DNA from: an uncultured Clostridia bacterium
GTDB taxonomy: Bacteria; Bacillota; Clostridia; TANB77; CAG-465
DNA length: 37,263 nt
Direction: 5' to 3'
NCBI GenBank assembly: GCA_947584535.1
Contig: CANPWO010000009.1
Span: 1 to 37,263 of the forward strand
The notes below the pieces were generated by a model, which saw nothing but the letters and a program-made list of their open reading frames with translations, was not told the origin of the DNA and ran no database searches. A program made the translations under genes and the position numbers. Shown here in pieces: positions 23,682 to 33,000 of the stretch (the stretch's first letter is position 1; each line of letters begins with the position of its first letter).

Positions 23682-25793
23682 TTAAAATTTTATGCCATTT
23701 TCTACAACATTTTGGACTTTATCGTTTGCTTTATCTGCTGTTGATATTTTAAAATATTCATCCATAATAGGTTTTACTACATTTGCTGTATATGTACCTT
23801 CTTCTCCACCTTGAATTATCGCAACAACCGCAATTTTAGGCTTATCGTATGGAGCAAATCCAACGAATATTCCATTATTTTGTTTACCTGCTACTTGTGA
23901 TGTACCAGTTTTACCTGCAACTTTTATACTACTATTTTTAAATATATTACTAGCTGTACCACCTGACTCGCTTGTAACAGATAACATTCCTTCTTTAATA
24001 GCATTTACATAGTTTTCCTCAAGACCAATATTTTTACTTGCAAAATTTACACCTGTTTTTTCACTAGCATATTTATCTATCTCATCAAGAGAAACTTCAG
24101 TACCATTTTGTTCATTTTTTATCTCTTTTATAATTGATACTTTATTTAAAGTACCTCCATTTGCAATAGCTGAAATATAATTTGCAAGTTGGATTGGGGT
24201 AAATGAATTTGAAGACTGTCCAATAGATGCATTTAAAGTATCACCTAAATACCATTCTTCTGCTCCATCTCCTGCAATTTGTCCTGCATCCTCTCCTAAA
24301 AGTTCTATACCAGTCTTTTGTCCAAAGCCAAATAATTTAGCAGTTTCTACAATTTTTGATATACCTGTTCTTCTACCAACCTCATAAAAGTAACAGTTGC
24401 AAGATCCTTTAATTGCTCCTTCTAAATTTACATATCCATGAGTTGTTCCATATTGAGAATAAATCCAACATTTAGGATGATGTCCATATGGATACACACC
24501 AGGATCTAAAATTTTTTCATCAAGAGTTATTTTTCCTGCTTTAAGACCTGCTATACCAACAAGCATTTTATATGTTGAACCAGGTGAATACTTACCAGCT
24601 ATTGCCCTATTATACATAGGGTTTAATGGATCATTAAATAAACTATTTAAATCTTTATCTGAAATACCCGATGACATTTGATTTATATTATATGAAGGGT
24701 AACTTGCCATAGCAAGAGTTTCTCCACTTTGAACATCTAATACAACTACACTTCCAGCAGAAGCTTCAGGTATTTTTCTTCCTATCAAAGTTCCATCTTT
24801 TAATTTATTAATAACATTTTTTAAAGAGTCTTCTGCAACTTTTTGAAGTCTATAATCAATAGTAAGTGCTATACTATTTCCTGCAACTGCTTCTTCAGTT
24901 ATAGTTTCAGATGATACATTACCTTTTGCATCTGTCTCTGCTTTTATAACGCCATCTTTACCTTTTAAGTATTTTTCAAAAAATTGTTCAACACCATCTT
25001 TACCAATAATACTATTTATAGTATAGTATCCCTCATCTTTTACTTCGTTATATTCTTTATCATTTATTTTACTAACATAACCTAAAATATGTGCAGCAAA
25101 AGTATCTTCTGTATAGTATCTTTTAGGAACAGAAACTACATTTACACCATAAAGCTTTGATTTCATCTCCTCAATTTGTGCAACTGATTTCTCTGAAATA
25201 TCTTTTGCAATAGTAGTTGAATTGAAAAGTGAATAGCCATTTAAATTGCCTTCATATTTTACCTGTATCATTCTAATTTGCATTAATCTATCAGTGCTAT
25301 AATCTTTTAGTTCATATTTATCTATATAATAATTTATAGTATCATCAAAAGAAATGTTTTCATCTAATTTCATTTCTTTTTTCCATTTTTTTTCATCATC
25401 TTCACCATCAAAATCAAAGCCATCTAACTTATCATTAACTGGAAAAGTAGAATATATCTTATCTTCATTTGAAAGCAATATATTTATTAATTTTGCTATA
25501 GCTTCGTTTTGTTCTTCTGTTGTAACTCTAACTTTATATAACTCTACATTAAATGAAAGTTTGCTACTTGCAAGGACAATTCCATTTCTATCAGTTATCT
25601 CACCACGAGAAGCTTCAATCTTTTCTGTTCTTACCATTCTTTTTTCTGATTTTTCTCTATATTCACTTCCATTTAATATTTGCAAATTAAAAAGTTGAAT
25701 AATGAATAAAAAAGAGATAAGGCATACTATTATTGTTAAAATTAAAGTTCTATTTTCAAAAAACTTATTAATTTTTTCAATTATATTTTTCAC
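23682..25793 (-). CDS. mrdA: Penicillin-binding protein 2 (class B transpeptidase, elongasome)
   Basis: 703 residues: a short cytoplasmic tail, one helix (LILTIIVCLISFLFIIQLFN), a dimerisation domain with the R-x-x-R-G-x-I-x-D-R-N-G motif (ASRGEITDRNGIVLA), a pedestal region with PKRYYTEDTFAAHILGYV, then the transpeptidase. Active-site motifs are all present: S-x-x-K in PGSTYKMLVG, S-x-N in GQSSNSFTP, and KTGTSQVAG. The start is a GTG at 25793. It is the last gene of mreBCD-pbp2, the standard context for the enzyme that crosslinks side-wall peptidoglycan. An insertion of about 60 residues with an acidic patch (DGFDFDGEDDEKKW) in the N-terminal half is present in many clostridial PBP2s. Confidence 0.95.
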   Translation of the reverse strand: MKNIIEKINKFFENRTLILTIIVCLISFLFIIQLFNLQILNGSEYREKSEKRMVRTEKIEASRGEITDRNGIVLASSKLSFNVELYKVRVTTEEQNEAIAKLINILLSNEDKIYSTFPVNDKLDGFDFDGEDDEKKWKKEMKLDENISFDDTINYYIDKYELKDYSTDRLMQIRMIQVKYEGNLNGYSLFNSTTIAKDISEKSVAQIEEMKSKLYGVNVVSVPKRYYTEDTFAAHILGYVSKINDKEYNEVKDEGYYTINSIIGKDGVEQFFEKYLKGKDGVIKAETDAKGNVSSETITEEAVAGNSIALTIDYRLQKVAEDSLKNVINKLKDGTLIGRKIPEASAGSVVVLDVQSGETLAMASYPSYNINQMSSGISDKDLNSLFNDPLNPMYNRAIAGKYSPGSTYKMLVGIAGLKAGKITLDEKILDPGVYPYGHHPKCWIYSQYGTTHGYVNLEGAIKGSCNCYFYEVGRRTGISKIVETAKLFGFGQKTGIELLGEDAGQIAGDGAEEWYLGDTLNASIGQSSNSFTPIQLANYISAIANGGTLNKVSIIKEIKNEQNGTEVSLDEIDKYASEKTGVNFASKNIGLEENYVNAIKEGMLSVTSESGGTASNIFKNSSIKVAGKTGTSQVAGKQNNGIFVGFAPYDKPKIAVVAIIQGGEEGTYTANVVKPIMDEYFKISTADKANDKVQNVVENGIKF

Positions 25794-25825
25794 CTTATCA
25801 CCAACCTTTTACTTTTTTTATTTTT

Positions 25826-26350
25826 TTAAATTGCACTTTGTTTTCTTAAATTACTTTCAAATTTATCAACAATTTTATATACAACGCCATAAATTATAAA
25901 TACAATTATAGTATTAAGTATTGAACTTACTATTACTTGTTTTAAAAAGAAGAAAAAATTACTATAAACATGTGTTATCATTAAATACTCAATATATTGT
26001 ATTAACTCAAATATACCTGTAAAAATAAGTGTAACATATACAAGTGACATCTTATTTTCTTTTCTATAATTATAATTTATAAAACCAGTTATTGCACCTG
26101 TTATAGTATAAGCAACAGTAAACATACCTGTGGTACTTCCAAAAATCAAATCACACAAAAAACCTATGATGAAAGCAAAAATTGTTCCAGTATATGTACC
26201 ATACCATAAACTTACCACAATTACAGTTATAAGAATCAAATTTGGTTTTATGCCAAATAATTCTCTTGTATCTACTACAAATAATTGTAAGTAAAATATT
26301 AATAATATAAATAATATTATATATATCACAGTTAAGCATTTTTTTACCAT
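25826..26350 (-). CDS. mreD: Rod shape-determining protein MreD
   Basis: About 174 residues, five or six hydrophobic helices and little else. LFVVDTRELFGIKPNLILI and the later GFLCDLIFGSTTGMFTVAY match MreD (kpnlllil..., GF..Dl.f....G). ATG at 26350 sits after AAGGTGA with 6 bases between; the GTG at 26359 would use up that site. It lies between mreC and the PBP2 gene. It is a membrane component of the elongasome. Confidence 0.93.
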   Translation of the reverse strand: MVKKCLTVIYIILFILLIFYLQLFVVDTRELFGIKPNLILITVIVVSLWYGTYTGTIFAFIIGFLCDLIFGSTTGMFTVAYTITGAITGFINYNYRKENKMSLVYVTLIFTGIFELIQYIEYLMITHVYSNFFFFLKQVIVSSILNTIIVFIIYGVVYKIVDKFESNLRKQSAI

Positions 26351-26364
26351 AAAAGTCACCTTTT

Positions 26365-27210
26365 CTAGTTAATAATTATTCCTACTTCTGATATTGTTCT
26401 AATATTTACATTAGGTTCAACAATAGCATATCTATTTGTATCATTTTTATTATTTACTACTTCTATAATTTTCCCTACTGGTATAGCGTTAGGATATGTA
26501 GAACCAAGTCCAGAAGTATATAACATATCAGAAATTGAAATTTCAGCATCTATAGGAATAAATGTTAGTTTTAATCTATTTTTAGATTTTAAAGTTAAAT
26601 CACCTTGTAATATTGCAGGCTCATTAATTGTACTAATGTTAACACTTACAGATGAAGATGGATCAAGTATTGTTGTTACTGTACATCTATCTTCTAATAC
26701 ATTAGATACAAAACCAACTAACCCGTCCTCATGTACTACAGCTTGATTTAAAGCTACTCCGTCTTTTGAGCCTATATCAACTTGAAATGTTTGTGTCCAA
26801 TTATCATGTTCTCTATATATAACTGAGCCAAGTTGTATTTTAAAATGTTGAAATTGCTTCTTTATATCTAACATTTTTTTTAACGAATTATTTTCTTCTA
26901 ATATTTTTTCTGATTCTAAAATTCTATATTTAAGTTCTGACTTTTCTTTTTCAAGTTTTTCTTTTTCTTCATTTACTTTTTTGTTATTTGCAAAATATGA
27001 AGAAACTCCTGAGAAAAAATTACTAGTTGATTCAAATACTATATCAAATGGCTTAGATATAACAGATGAAATACTACTTATAACCTTATTAGAGCTATTT
27101 CTAAAGAAAAATGATGCAAATATAATTATTACTATACATGTAACAATAATAAATATAATTTTTTTCTTTTTTTCTTTATCATTGCTGTCAAAATTATATC
27201 TGTATTTCAT
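26365..27210 (-). CDS. mreC: Rod shape-determining protein MreC
   Basis: 281 residues with one N-terminal helix (IIFIIVTCIVIIIFASFFF), a coiled coil (about residues 70-115, NNKKVNEEKEKLEKEKSEL onward) and two beta domains. Landmarks are QTFQVDIGSKDGVALNQAVV, GLVGFVSNVLEDRCTVTTIL and a C-terminal GLGSTYPNAIPVGKI. The last two are the MreC signatures. It links MreB to the transpeptidase outside the membrane. ATG follows AAAGGAGGCAATTAATAG; it starts 25 bases after mreB. Confidence 0.95.
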   Translation of the reverse strand: MKYRYNFDSNDKEKKKKIIFIIVTCIVIIIFASFFFRNSSNKVISSISSVISKPFDIVFESTSNFFSGVSSYFANNKKVNEEKEKLEKEKSELKYRILESEKILEENNSLKKMLDIKKQFQHFKIQLGSVIYREHDNWTQTFQVDIGSKDGVALNQAVVHEDGLVGFVSNVLEDRCTVTTILDPSSSVSVNISTINEPAILQGDLTLKSKNRLKLTFIPIDAEISISDMLYTSGLGSTYPNAIPVGKIIEVVNNKNDTNRYAIVEPNVNIRTISEVGIIIN

Positions 27211-27235
27211 CTATTAATTGCCTCCTTTTATACTT

Positions 27236-28252
27236 TTATCTCTTTCTTGCAAGAGTAGTTTTCTTTAATATTTCTATACTATCAAGTGCCATTCCCAGTC
27301 CTTTTAATACACAATTTTCAGGATTTTCAGCTAAAAATACTGGTATCCCTGTTTCTTCGTTTATAAATCTATCTAAATTCTTTATTTGAGAACAGCCTCC
27401 TGAAAGTACAATGCCTCGTTCCATAATATCTGCAGCTATTTCAGGTGGTGTTTGTTCTAAAGTTAATTTTATTACTCTTAATATTTCATAAAGTGCATCA
27501 CTCATTGCATTTTTAATATCTTCTGTTGTAATTGTTATAGTTTGTGGTAAACCAGATGTTAAGTTTCTTCCCTTTATTATCATTTTCTCATCAGTCATAG
27601 CAGAAGTTGCAGCACCTATTTGTTTTTTTACATCTTCTGCTTCACCTTCACCAATTATTACATTAAAGTTTTGCTTAATATACTCTATAATATCTCTATC
27701 TATTCTATCTCCTGCTACTTTTATTGAATTAGAAACAACTATACCTCCTAAAGATAAAACAGCCATTTCACTAGTTCCACCACCAATATCAACAATCATT
27801 GAGCCTTCTGGTTGTTCTACTTTTATACCTGCACCAATAGCAGCCGCCATTGCTTCTTCCATTAAAAATACATCTTTTGCTCCTGCTTTATATGCAACTC
27901 CCTGAACTGCTCTTTCTTCAACATCAGTAATTCCAGCTGGAATAGATACAACAAGTCTTGGTTTAGAAAAAAGGCTTTTTGGTATAACACTTGAGATTAA
28001 TGTTTGAATTAACATCCTAGTTCCGTCAAAGTCAGCAATAACACCATCTTTTAATGGTTTTACCGCAATAATATTATCTGGTGTTCTTCCTACCATTTCT
28101 TTTGCTTGATTACCTACAGCAAGTATTTCTCCTGTTATTTTATTTATTGCTACAACAGTTGGCTCAGATAAAACTATCCCTTTTCCTTTTATATGTATTC
28201 GTATATTTGATGTTCCTAAATCAAGTCCTATGTCTTTTGATATTATACCCAT
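27236..28252 (-). CDS. mreB: Rod shape-determining actin-like ATPase MreB
   Basis: 338 residues, the usual size. The phosphate 1 loop GLDLGTSNIRIHIKGKGIVL, the mid motif EEAMAAAIGAGI, phosphate 2 IVDIGGGTSEMAVLSLGGIV and the adenosine loop GIVLSGGCSQIKNLD are all present. MreB filaments direct side-wall synthesis. The ATG at 28252 follows AAGGTGGTAAAA; the GTG at 28261 lies within that ribosome site and is less likely. Variants called MreBH or Mbl exist in some Firmicutes, but the mreC neighbour supports MreB. Confidence 0.96.
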   Translation of the reverse strand: MGIISKDIGLDLGTSNIRIHIKGKGIVLSEPTVVAINKITGEILAVGNQAKEMVGRTPDNIIAVKPLKDGVIADFDGTRMLIQTLISSVIPKSLFSKPRLVVSIPAGITDVEERAVQGVAYKAGAKDVFLMEEAMAAAIGAGIKVEQPEGSMIVDIGGGTSEMAVLSLGGIVVSNSIKVAGDRIDRDIIEYIKQNFNVIIGEGEAEDVKKQIGAATSAMTDEKMIIKGRNLTSGLPQTITITTEDIKNAMSDALYEILRVIKLTLEQTPPEIAADIMERGIVLSGGCSQIKNLDRFINEETGIPVFLAENPENCVLKGLGMALDSIEILKKTTLARKR

Positions 28253-28286
28253 TTTTACCACCTTTTTTTCATTTTCTTAGATTTTT

Positions 28287-28991
28287 TTATTTAATATATC
28301 CCTTTTCTTTAAAACTCATAAATTTATTATTTGCAATTATTATATGATCTAATAAATTTATATTAAAAATTTGAGATATTTCAATAACTTTATTTGTAAA
28401 ATTTAAATCATGCTTGCTTGGCTGTAAACTGCCACTTGGATGATTATGTACAAGAATAATTGAATGAGCCATTTGCTTTACAGGTTCTGAAAATATTTCT
28501 TTTAATGATATATTTATACTATCATTACTTCCAATTGCATTTGTTACAATAGCTAAAACTCTGTTTCTTTTATTTAACAATATAGTCCTTAAAAATTCTT
28601 GTTTTTCAAAACAGAACATTTCTCCAACCAAATTAAATACATCACTTGGAGAAACAATTTTATCTTTTTGTATATTATTCTCATAAGTTTTTGCAATTCT
28701 TTTTGCTAGTTCTAAAACTGCTTTAATTTGTATTGCTTTTACCCTACCAATACCTTCAAAATCTTGTAGTTCTTGCAATGATAATTCAGATAAATATTCT
28801 ATATCAGAAATTTTTAAATTATTACTTTTATTTAATATGTTTCTTGAAATATCCAAACAGCTATATTTTTTTGTTCCGTTTTTTATTATTATTGCAAGTA
28901 ATTCAGAATTTGTTAAATTTGATGAACCTACTAGTTCCAATTTTTCATAAGGTCTATCATTTAACGGTAATTTATCTACAATTTTAGCCAA
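28287..28991 (-). CDS. radC: RadC-family JAB/MPN domain protein
   Basis: The chosen start is a TTG at 28991 that follows AGAAGG by 7 bases, giving 234 residues, which matches RadC length. A longer frame back to 29063 would overlap the upstream gene by nearly 90 bases and adds residues without RadC similarity. It opens KLPLNDRPYEKLELVGSSNL, has a helix-hairpin-helix (LQDFEGIGRVKAIQIKA), and ends with the metal-binding box VHNHPSGSLQPSKHD. RadC was once linked to DNA repair; its actual role is unsettled. The start overlaps the DUF4321 gene by 16 bases and the mreB gene follows within 35 bases. Confidence 0.93.
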   Translation of the reverse strand: MAKIVDKLPLNDRPYEKLELVGSSNLTNSELLAIIIKNGTKKYSCLDISRNILNKSNNLKISDIEYLSELSLQELQDFEGIGRVKAIQIKAVLELAKRIAKTYENNIQKDKIVSPSDVFNLVGEMFCFEKQEFLRTILLNKRNRVLAIVTNAIGSNDSINISLKEIFSEPVKQMAHSIILVHNHPSGSLQPSKHDLNFTNKVIEISQIFNINLLDHIIIANNKFMSFKEKGYIK

Positions 28992-29236
28992 CGTGTTACC
29001 TTCTGTGCTACTAGTGCAAAAATTAACATGAAAATAACCCCACCAACACTTATTTTGCACCATATACCAAATGTAATATTTAAAAAATCTAAATCAAGTA
29101 CAATTGGATTTGTAAATCCTATTTCTCCTCCAATTGATAGCCATTTTAAAAGTGCTATAGATGAAGTGGCTTGTCCAATTGCTACTCCTACTAACATACC
29201 TAAAATAGCACAAACAACTACTATTACCTTTCTCAT
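28976..29236 (-). CDS. DUF4321-family small membrane protein
   Basis: 86 residues with two hydrophobic helices (VIVVVCAILGMLVGVAIGQA and VGGVIFMLIFALVA) and the central IVLDLDFLNITFGIWCKI, characteristic of DUF4321 proteins that lie beside radC and mreB in clostridia. It heads the mre operon. ATG follows GGGAGGTAACAT. Function is unknown. Confidence 0.9.
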   Translation of the reverse strand: MRKVIVVVCAILGMLVGVAIGQATSSIALLKWLSIGGEIGFTNPIVLDLDFLNITFGIWCKISVGGVIFMLIFALVAQKVTRWLKL

Positions 29237-29284
29237 ATGTTACCTCCCATAATATGTATTTTTAACATATCAAAATTCCATTTT

Positions 29285-29313
29285 ATTATATAACTTTTTT
29301 CCAAATATTTCAA
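29285..29313 (-). promoter_or_regulatory. Predicted promoter of the DUF4321-radC-mre operon
   Basis: TTGAAA (29308-29313) and TATAAT (29285-29290) are separated by 17 bases on the minus strand, about 50 bases upstream of the first start. Confidence 0.82.
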
Positions 29314-29377
29314 TATTATTTCATTAATATGTTATTTTTGTTTAAAAGTAATAACTTATAATATTAAATATTTTAAT

Positions 29378-29415
29378 AAAAAAAGATTCCAAAAACAAAT
29401 TTCTAGAATCTTTTT
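29378..29415 (-). terminator. Intrinsic terminator after the 29425 gene
   Basis: AAAAAGATTC and GAATCTTTTT (29380-29389 and 29406-29415) form a 10-bp stem with a 16-base loop. Read leftwards, it ends in seven T. It is 9 bases past the stop and about 65 bases before the mre operon promoter. Confidence 0.8.
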
Positions 29416-29424
29416 ATTAATATA

Positions 29425-29961
29425 CTACTTATTTTTTAATATAAATCTAACTATACAGATAATAAATATAATACCAAATATAATTAATAAACTAATTATA
29501 ATGATGTTTGATATATCACTTTGTTTATATATTTGATTATTTTGTTTTATAGCATCTTTTACATCTTCATTATCCTTTATCTTATCTACTATATCTGAAT
29601 AGTTTTCTGCTTTATCATAAGCATCTATTGCTTCATTAATTTTATTTTGTATTTCTTCATTATATCCTGTAAAATAAGTTGAACCTATTACTGTTATAGG
29701 AAATTTATTATTTCTTATTTTTAAAGCATCTTTTACCTTACTATATAATTCTTCATTTTCATTTGTGTTAATATACTCTTTACCAATATTCACATTTTTA
29801 TCTAAGTAATTCTTTTCTTCATTATAAACTTCATTTTCTTCATTGTAAAATACATATACTCTTACATTACTATATAAAGAAGAATTAGTTACAACTGCAT
29901 TTGAAAAATTACTAAAAATAAAAAGTGTTAATAATAAACTTATAAATAATATTTTCTTCAT
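29425..29961 (-). CDS. Secreted, C-terminally anchored protein with thioredoxin-like features lacking cysteines
   Basis: 178 residues: a signal peptide (ILFISLLLTLFIFSNFSNA), an extracytoplasmic part and a C-terminal helix (about 150-172) with a basic end. The outside part reads VRVYVFYNEENEVYNEEKNYLDK, split here at the beta strand VRVYVFY and the helix NEEKNYLDK, then FPITVIGSTYFTGYNEEIQN. This order, a strand before where CxxC would be and a cis-Pro-like P-x-T-V-I-G-x-x-x-F-x-G-Y segment, resembles thioredoxin or glutaredoxin domains, but there is no Cys in the extracytoplasmic domain; the only one is in the C-terminal helix. I infer a redox-dead fold. It follows the giant surface protein gene after a hairpin. 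Confidence 0.55.
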   Translation of the reverse strand: MKKILFISLLLTLFIFSNFSNAVVTNSSLYSNVRVYVFYNEENEVYNEEKNYLDKNVNIGKEYINTNENEELYSKVKDALKIRNNKFPITVIGSTYFTGYNEEIQNKINEAIDAYDKAENYSDIVDKIKDNEDVKDAIKQNNQIYKQSDISNIIIISLLIIFGIIFIICIVRFILKNK

Positions 29962-29983
29962 TTCATCATCCTTTAACTATAAT

Positions 29984-30016
29984 TTAAGGTGTGATGCTTA
30001 TATCATCACACCTTAA
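29984..30016 (-). terminator. 13-bp hairpin after the giant surface protein gene
   Basis: TTAAGGTGTGATG (29984-29996) pairs exactly with 30004-30016 around a 7-base loop, 6 bases past the stop of the surface protein. No U-run follows on the minus strand, so it may attenuate or protect RNA between this gene and the 29425 gene rather than end transcription fully. Confidence 0.6.
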
Positions 30017-30021
30017 TAATT

Positions 30022-33000
30022 TTATTGTTGGTCATATGCATTTTCGTGAACGTATTTATCCCACCATGCTTTTCCAGCTTCATAGAATTTTGTAATATCA
30101 TCAGCAGTTAATTGCTTTCCACCTTTTGATAAAAATTCTATAGGTTTTTCTATGGTAGTATCATCTACATTTTCAAAAGTAACATCGAATGTATTTGATG
30201 AACTTTCTTGATGTGTTTTTATACTTTTTATATATTGATCATTTTCATCTAATTCTACATCTACTAATACTGTTTCACCCCATTCAGTAGTAGTATATTT
30301 TGAAGTTAAACGATAATTATTCTTTACCCAGTCAGTATATTTATCTCCGTTTAATTTTACTTTATAAGTATGTTCTTTTCCTTCAACTGCTTCTACTGTA
30401 TCAATAGCGTTTATAGAAGTTTTGCTATCTTTCATTACATCTGTTAACATTGTAACTTCATGAATAGCACGACCTACTTGTAGAGGATGCATATATACCC
30501 AATCATTAATATATATCTTTCCATCTTTTGCTTTATATACTTCTCCGTCTTTTGTTAAATTTTCTCTGCCATCTTCTTCTGCAATTGCTTTGCTTACAAC
30601 TACACTAGATGTTCTATTCTCATCTTCTATTCCAGCATATTTTAATGCGAAAGCATATTCTTCTACATTATCACCATTATCTGATGTTAAATGTGTTAAT
30701 CCATCATTTTTATTATATTGATAAGTAAATGCTTCGGTATAACCATTTATTTTATTATTCTTTTTAACAGTAAAGCTATTTACATCTAATGTATTTTGTG
30801 CTGCTTGATTAATTTTTTCTTCAAGAGTTTCTACATCACTATAATTAATTGTATATTCTTTTACTTCATACTGATTTGAATTTGCACCATCAGGATCAAG
30901 TTCTAGTTTATATACTTTTCCGTTATTACCTGTTATTTTTGAAGATTTAATTGCTTCTAATTGTAAATTCATTGTTTTAGCATTACTTACTGTTGCAATT
31001 CCATCATTTGAGTTTGAGCCATAAAGGTAACTTTTTACATTTCCGTTTGGGTCTGTAACTTTAACTGTTGAAACTCTATCTTCAAAATCATTTGATGTTA
31101 ATGCTACTGGTAAATAAAACTTACCATCTTCACTTTGGCTTATTACTCCTGAATAAGTATCTCCATTAAGTTTTAAGCCTTTAATAACTGCTTGCTCTGG
31201 AAATATAGAATCCACTCCCGCTACTTCCATTCCAACTAATATTGTAATATCTTCAACATTATCTGGCTTTTTTTCAATTTCATCACCAGTTGAGCTTAGA
31301 TATTTCTTTTCAATGTTATGAAAATCTTTAACATGAAATTTTATATTGCTAAAATCTTCTGATGAATCACCACATTCAACAGCAATTGCAATTACCTTCG
31401 ATGTTAATAGTGATATATCAGCCTCTTTTTTATTAGCATCTTTTAGTATTTTAATTGCATAATCATTATTGTATGTATTGTTCTCAATTCTAATAGGCTC
31501 ATCAGTATCAGTAATTTTTGCACTTATGTCAAAACTATTTATAGTTATCTCACATGTCTTCTTGCCATCACTAGAATTTATTTTTCTAAATGTATTGGTA
31601 CAAATTTCTGATACTCCCGCTAAAGGATCTTCAATATCAATAAATGTATTTTTTATATTCTCTCCTTCAAATGTGTTCCATCTAATATCAGTTGCAACCT
31701 TATCTGTTCCATCAAGTTTTATAGCACTATCTACTGGGTTACCAACATTTTTTAAACTTGATTGCCACAATATAAATTTAAATAATTCATCTGAGTTACT
31801 AGTAGTAACATCTATTAACGCTTCGTCACTTTCATTTGCTTCTATTTCAAAGTCTATTCTATGAATGAAAACATCATCTGCTGTTATTTTTATACCACCT
31901 TTAACTTGCAATTTTATATGTGTAGATGGTCCAATAAGTGAAAGTTTTCTATTAATAGTGATAGCACCTTTGTCTGTATAATTAATATTGTTTTCTATAT
32001 ATATTTCTTTAATTGTAGGATCTTGTAAAGCATTATACAATTGATCTGCATCTTTAACATGTTTTACTTCAGGGTCTAATTTTGCATTATATGCTATAAA
32101 ATAATATTTATCTGATGTGGCCTTTCCTAAATTTTTAATTACTCCAGATGTATCAGCATCATCAAAGAATACGGTATTTGACCCACTCTCTGTATAACCA
32201 ATTTTAGTATAATCATATCCATCATATCTAAAACCTTTAAATGCAATAAATGAATCCTCAGTGTTTGGTTCTTCGATTTGTTCATTATGATAACAATATC
32301 TATTAAATTCAGCAATTCTTCTTCCTTCATGGTTATGAAAAACAATTTTATATATTTTTGAATTATCTACTTTATTATAATAATTATAATATTTGTATGT
32401 ACTATCAACTTCCCTTTTATCTCCCAAATTGCTTTTAACTAATTGATTCTCATATTTAGTGATTTTTTCTACTTTTTCGAGTTTTGTTGCAGGTTTATTT
32501 TCACTATCTGTAAACTCAATATTTGCACCTGTTTTTTCTGATTTAACAGCAGGTTTATCGTATTTTTCTCCATTAAAAGTTAGTTTTGAAATGTTCAATG
32601 TAGCACCACTCTTAACTTCAACAGCCGTTTCTGCTTTATCTCCTTCAATAGTAAGCCCTGTTGTTGCTAAATTTCCATTACTTTCAACAATGATTGGAGT
32701 TTTTGCGTCTGCTAATGTAATAGCATCAATAGTCACATCTGGTGAACTTACTTTAAATATCGTTTCAGCACTACCAGAAGCAGTTAATTTATGATGTTCC
32801 TTGCCTCCATTTATTACAACTTTTCTTGTAATATCTACAGGATTACTTACTGTAAAGTCTTTACCTATAAATATATTTTCTGCTCCACTTTTTAATGCTT
32901 CATTTAAATCATTTTCTGAATTTACTATAATAGCATCTGATTCAAATTTAAATTCGTATTCAGTAGGTACATCTACTACACTTGCAAGTGAAAGTCCACT

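Noticed and set aside
28992-29063. Longer radC start
   Set aside because: Adds 24 residues unlike RadC that overlap the conserved DUF4321 coding region.
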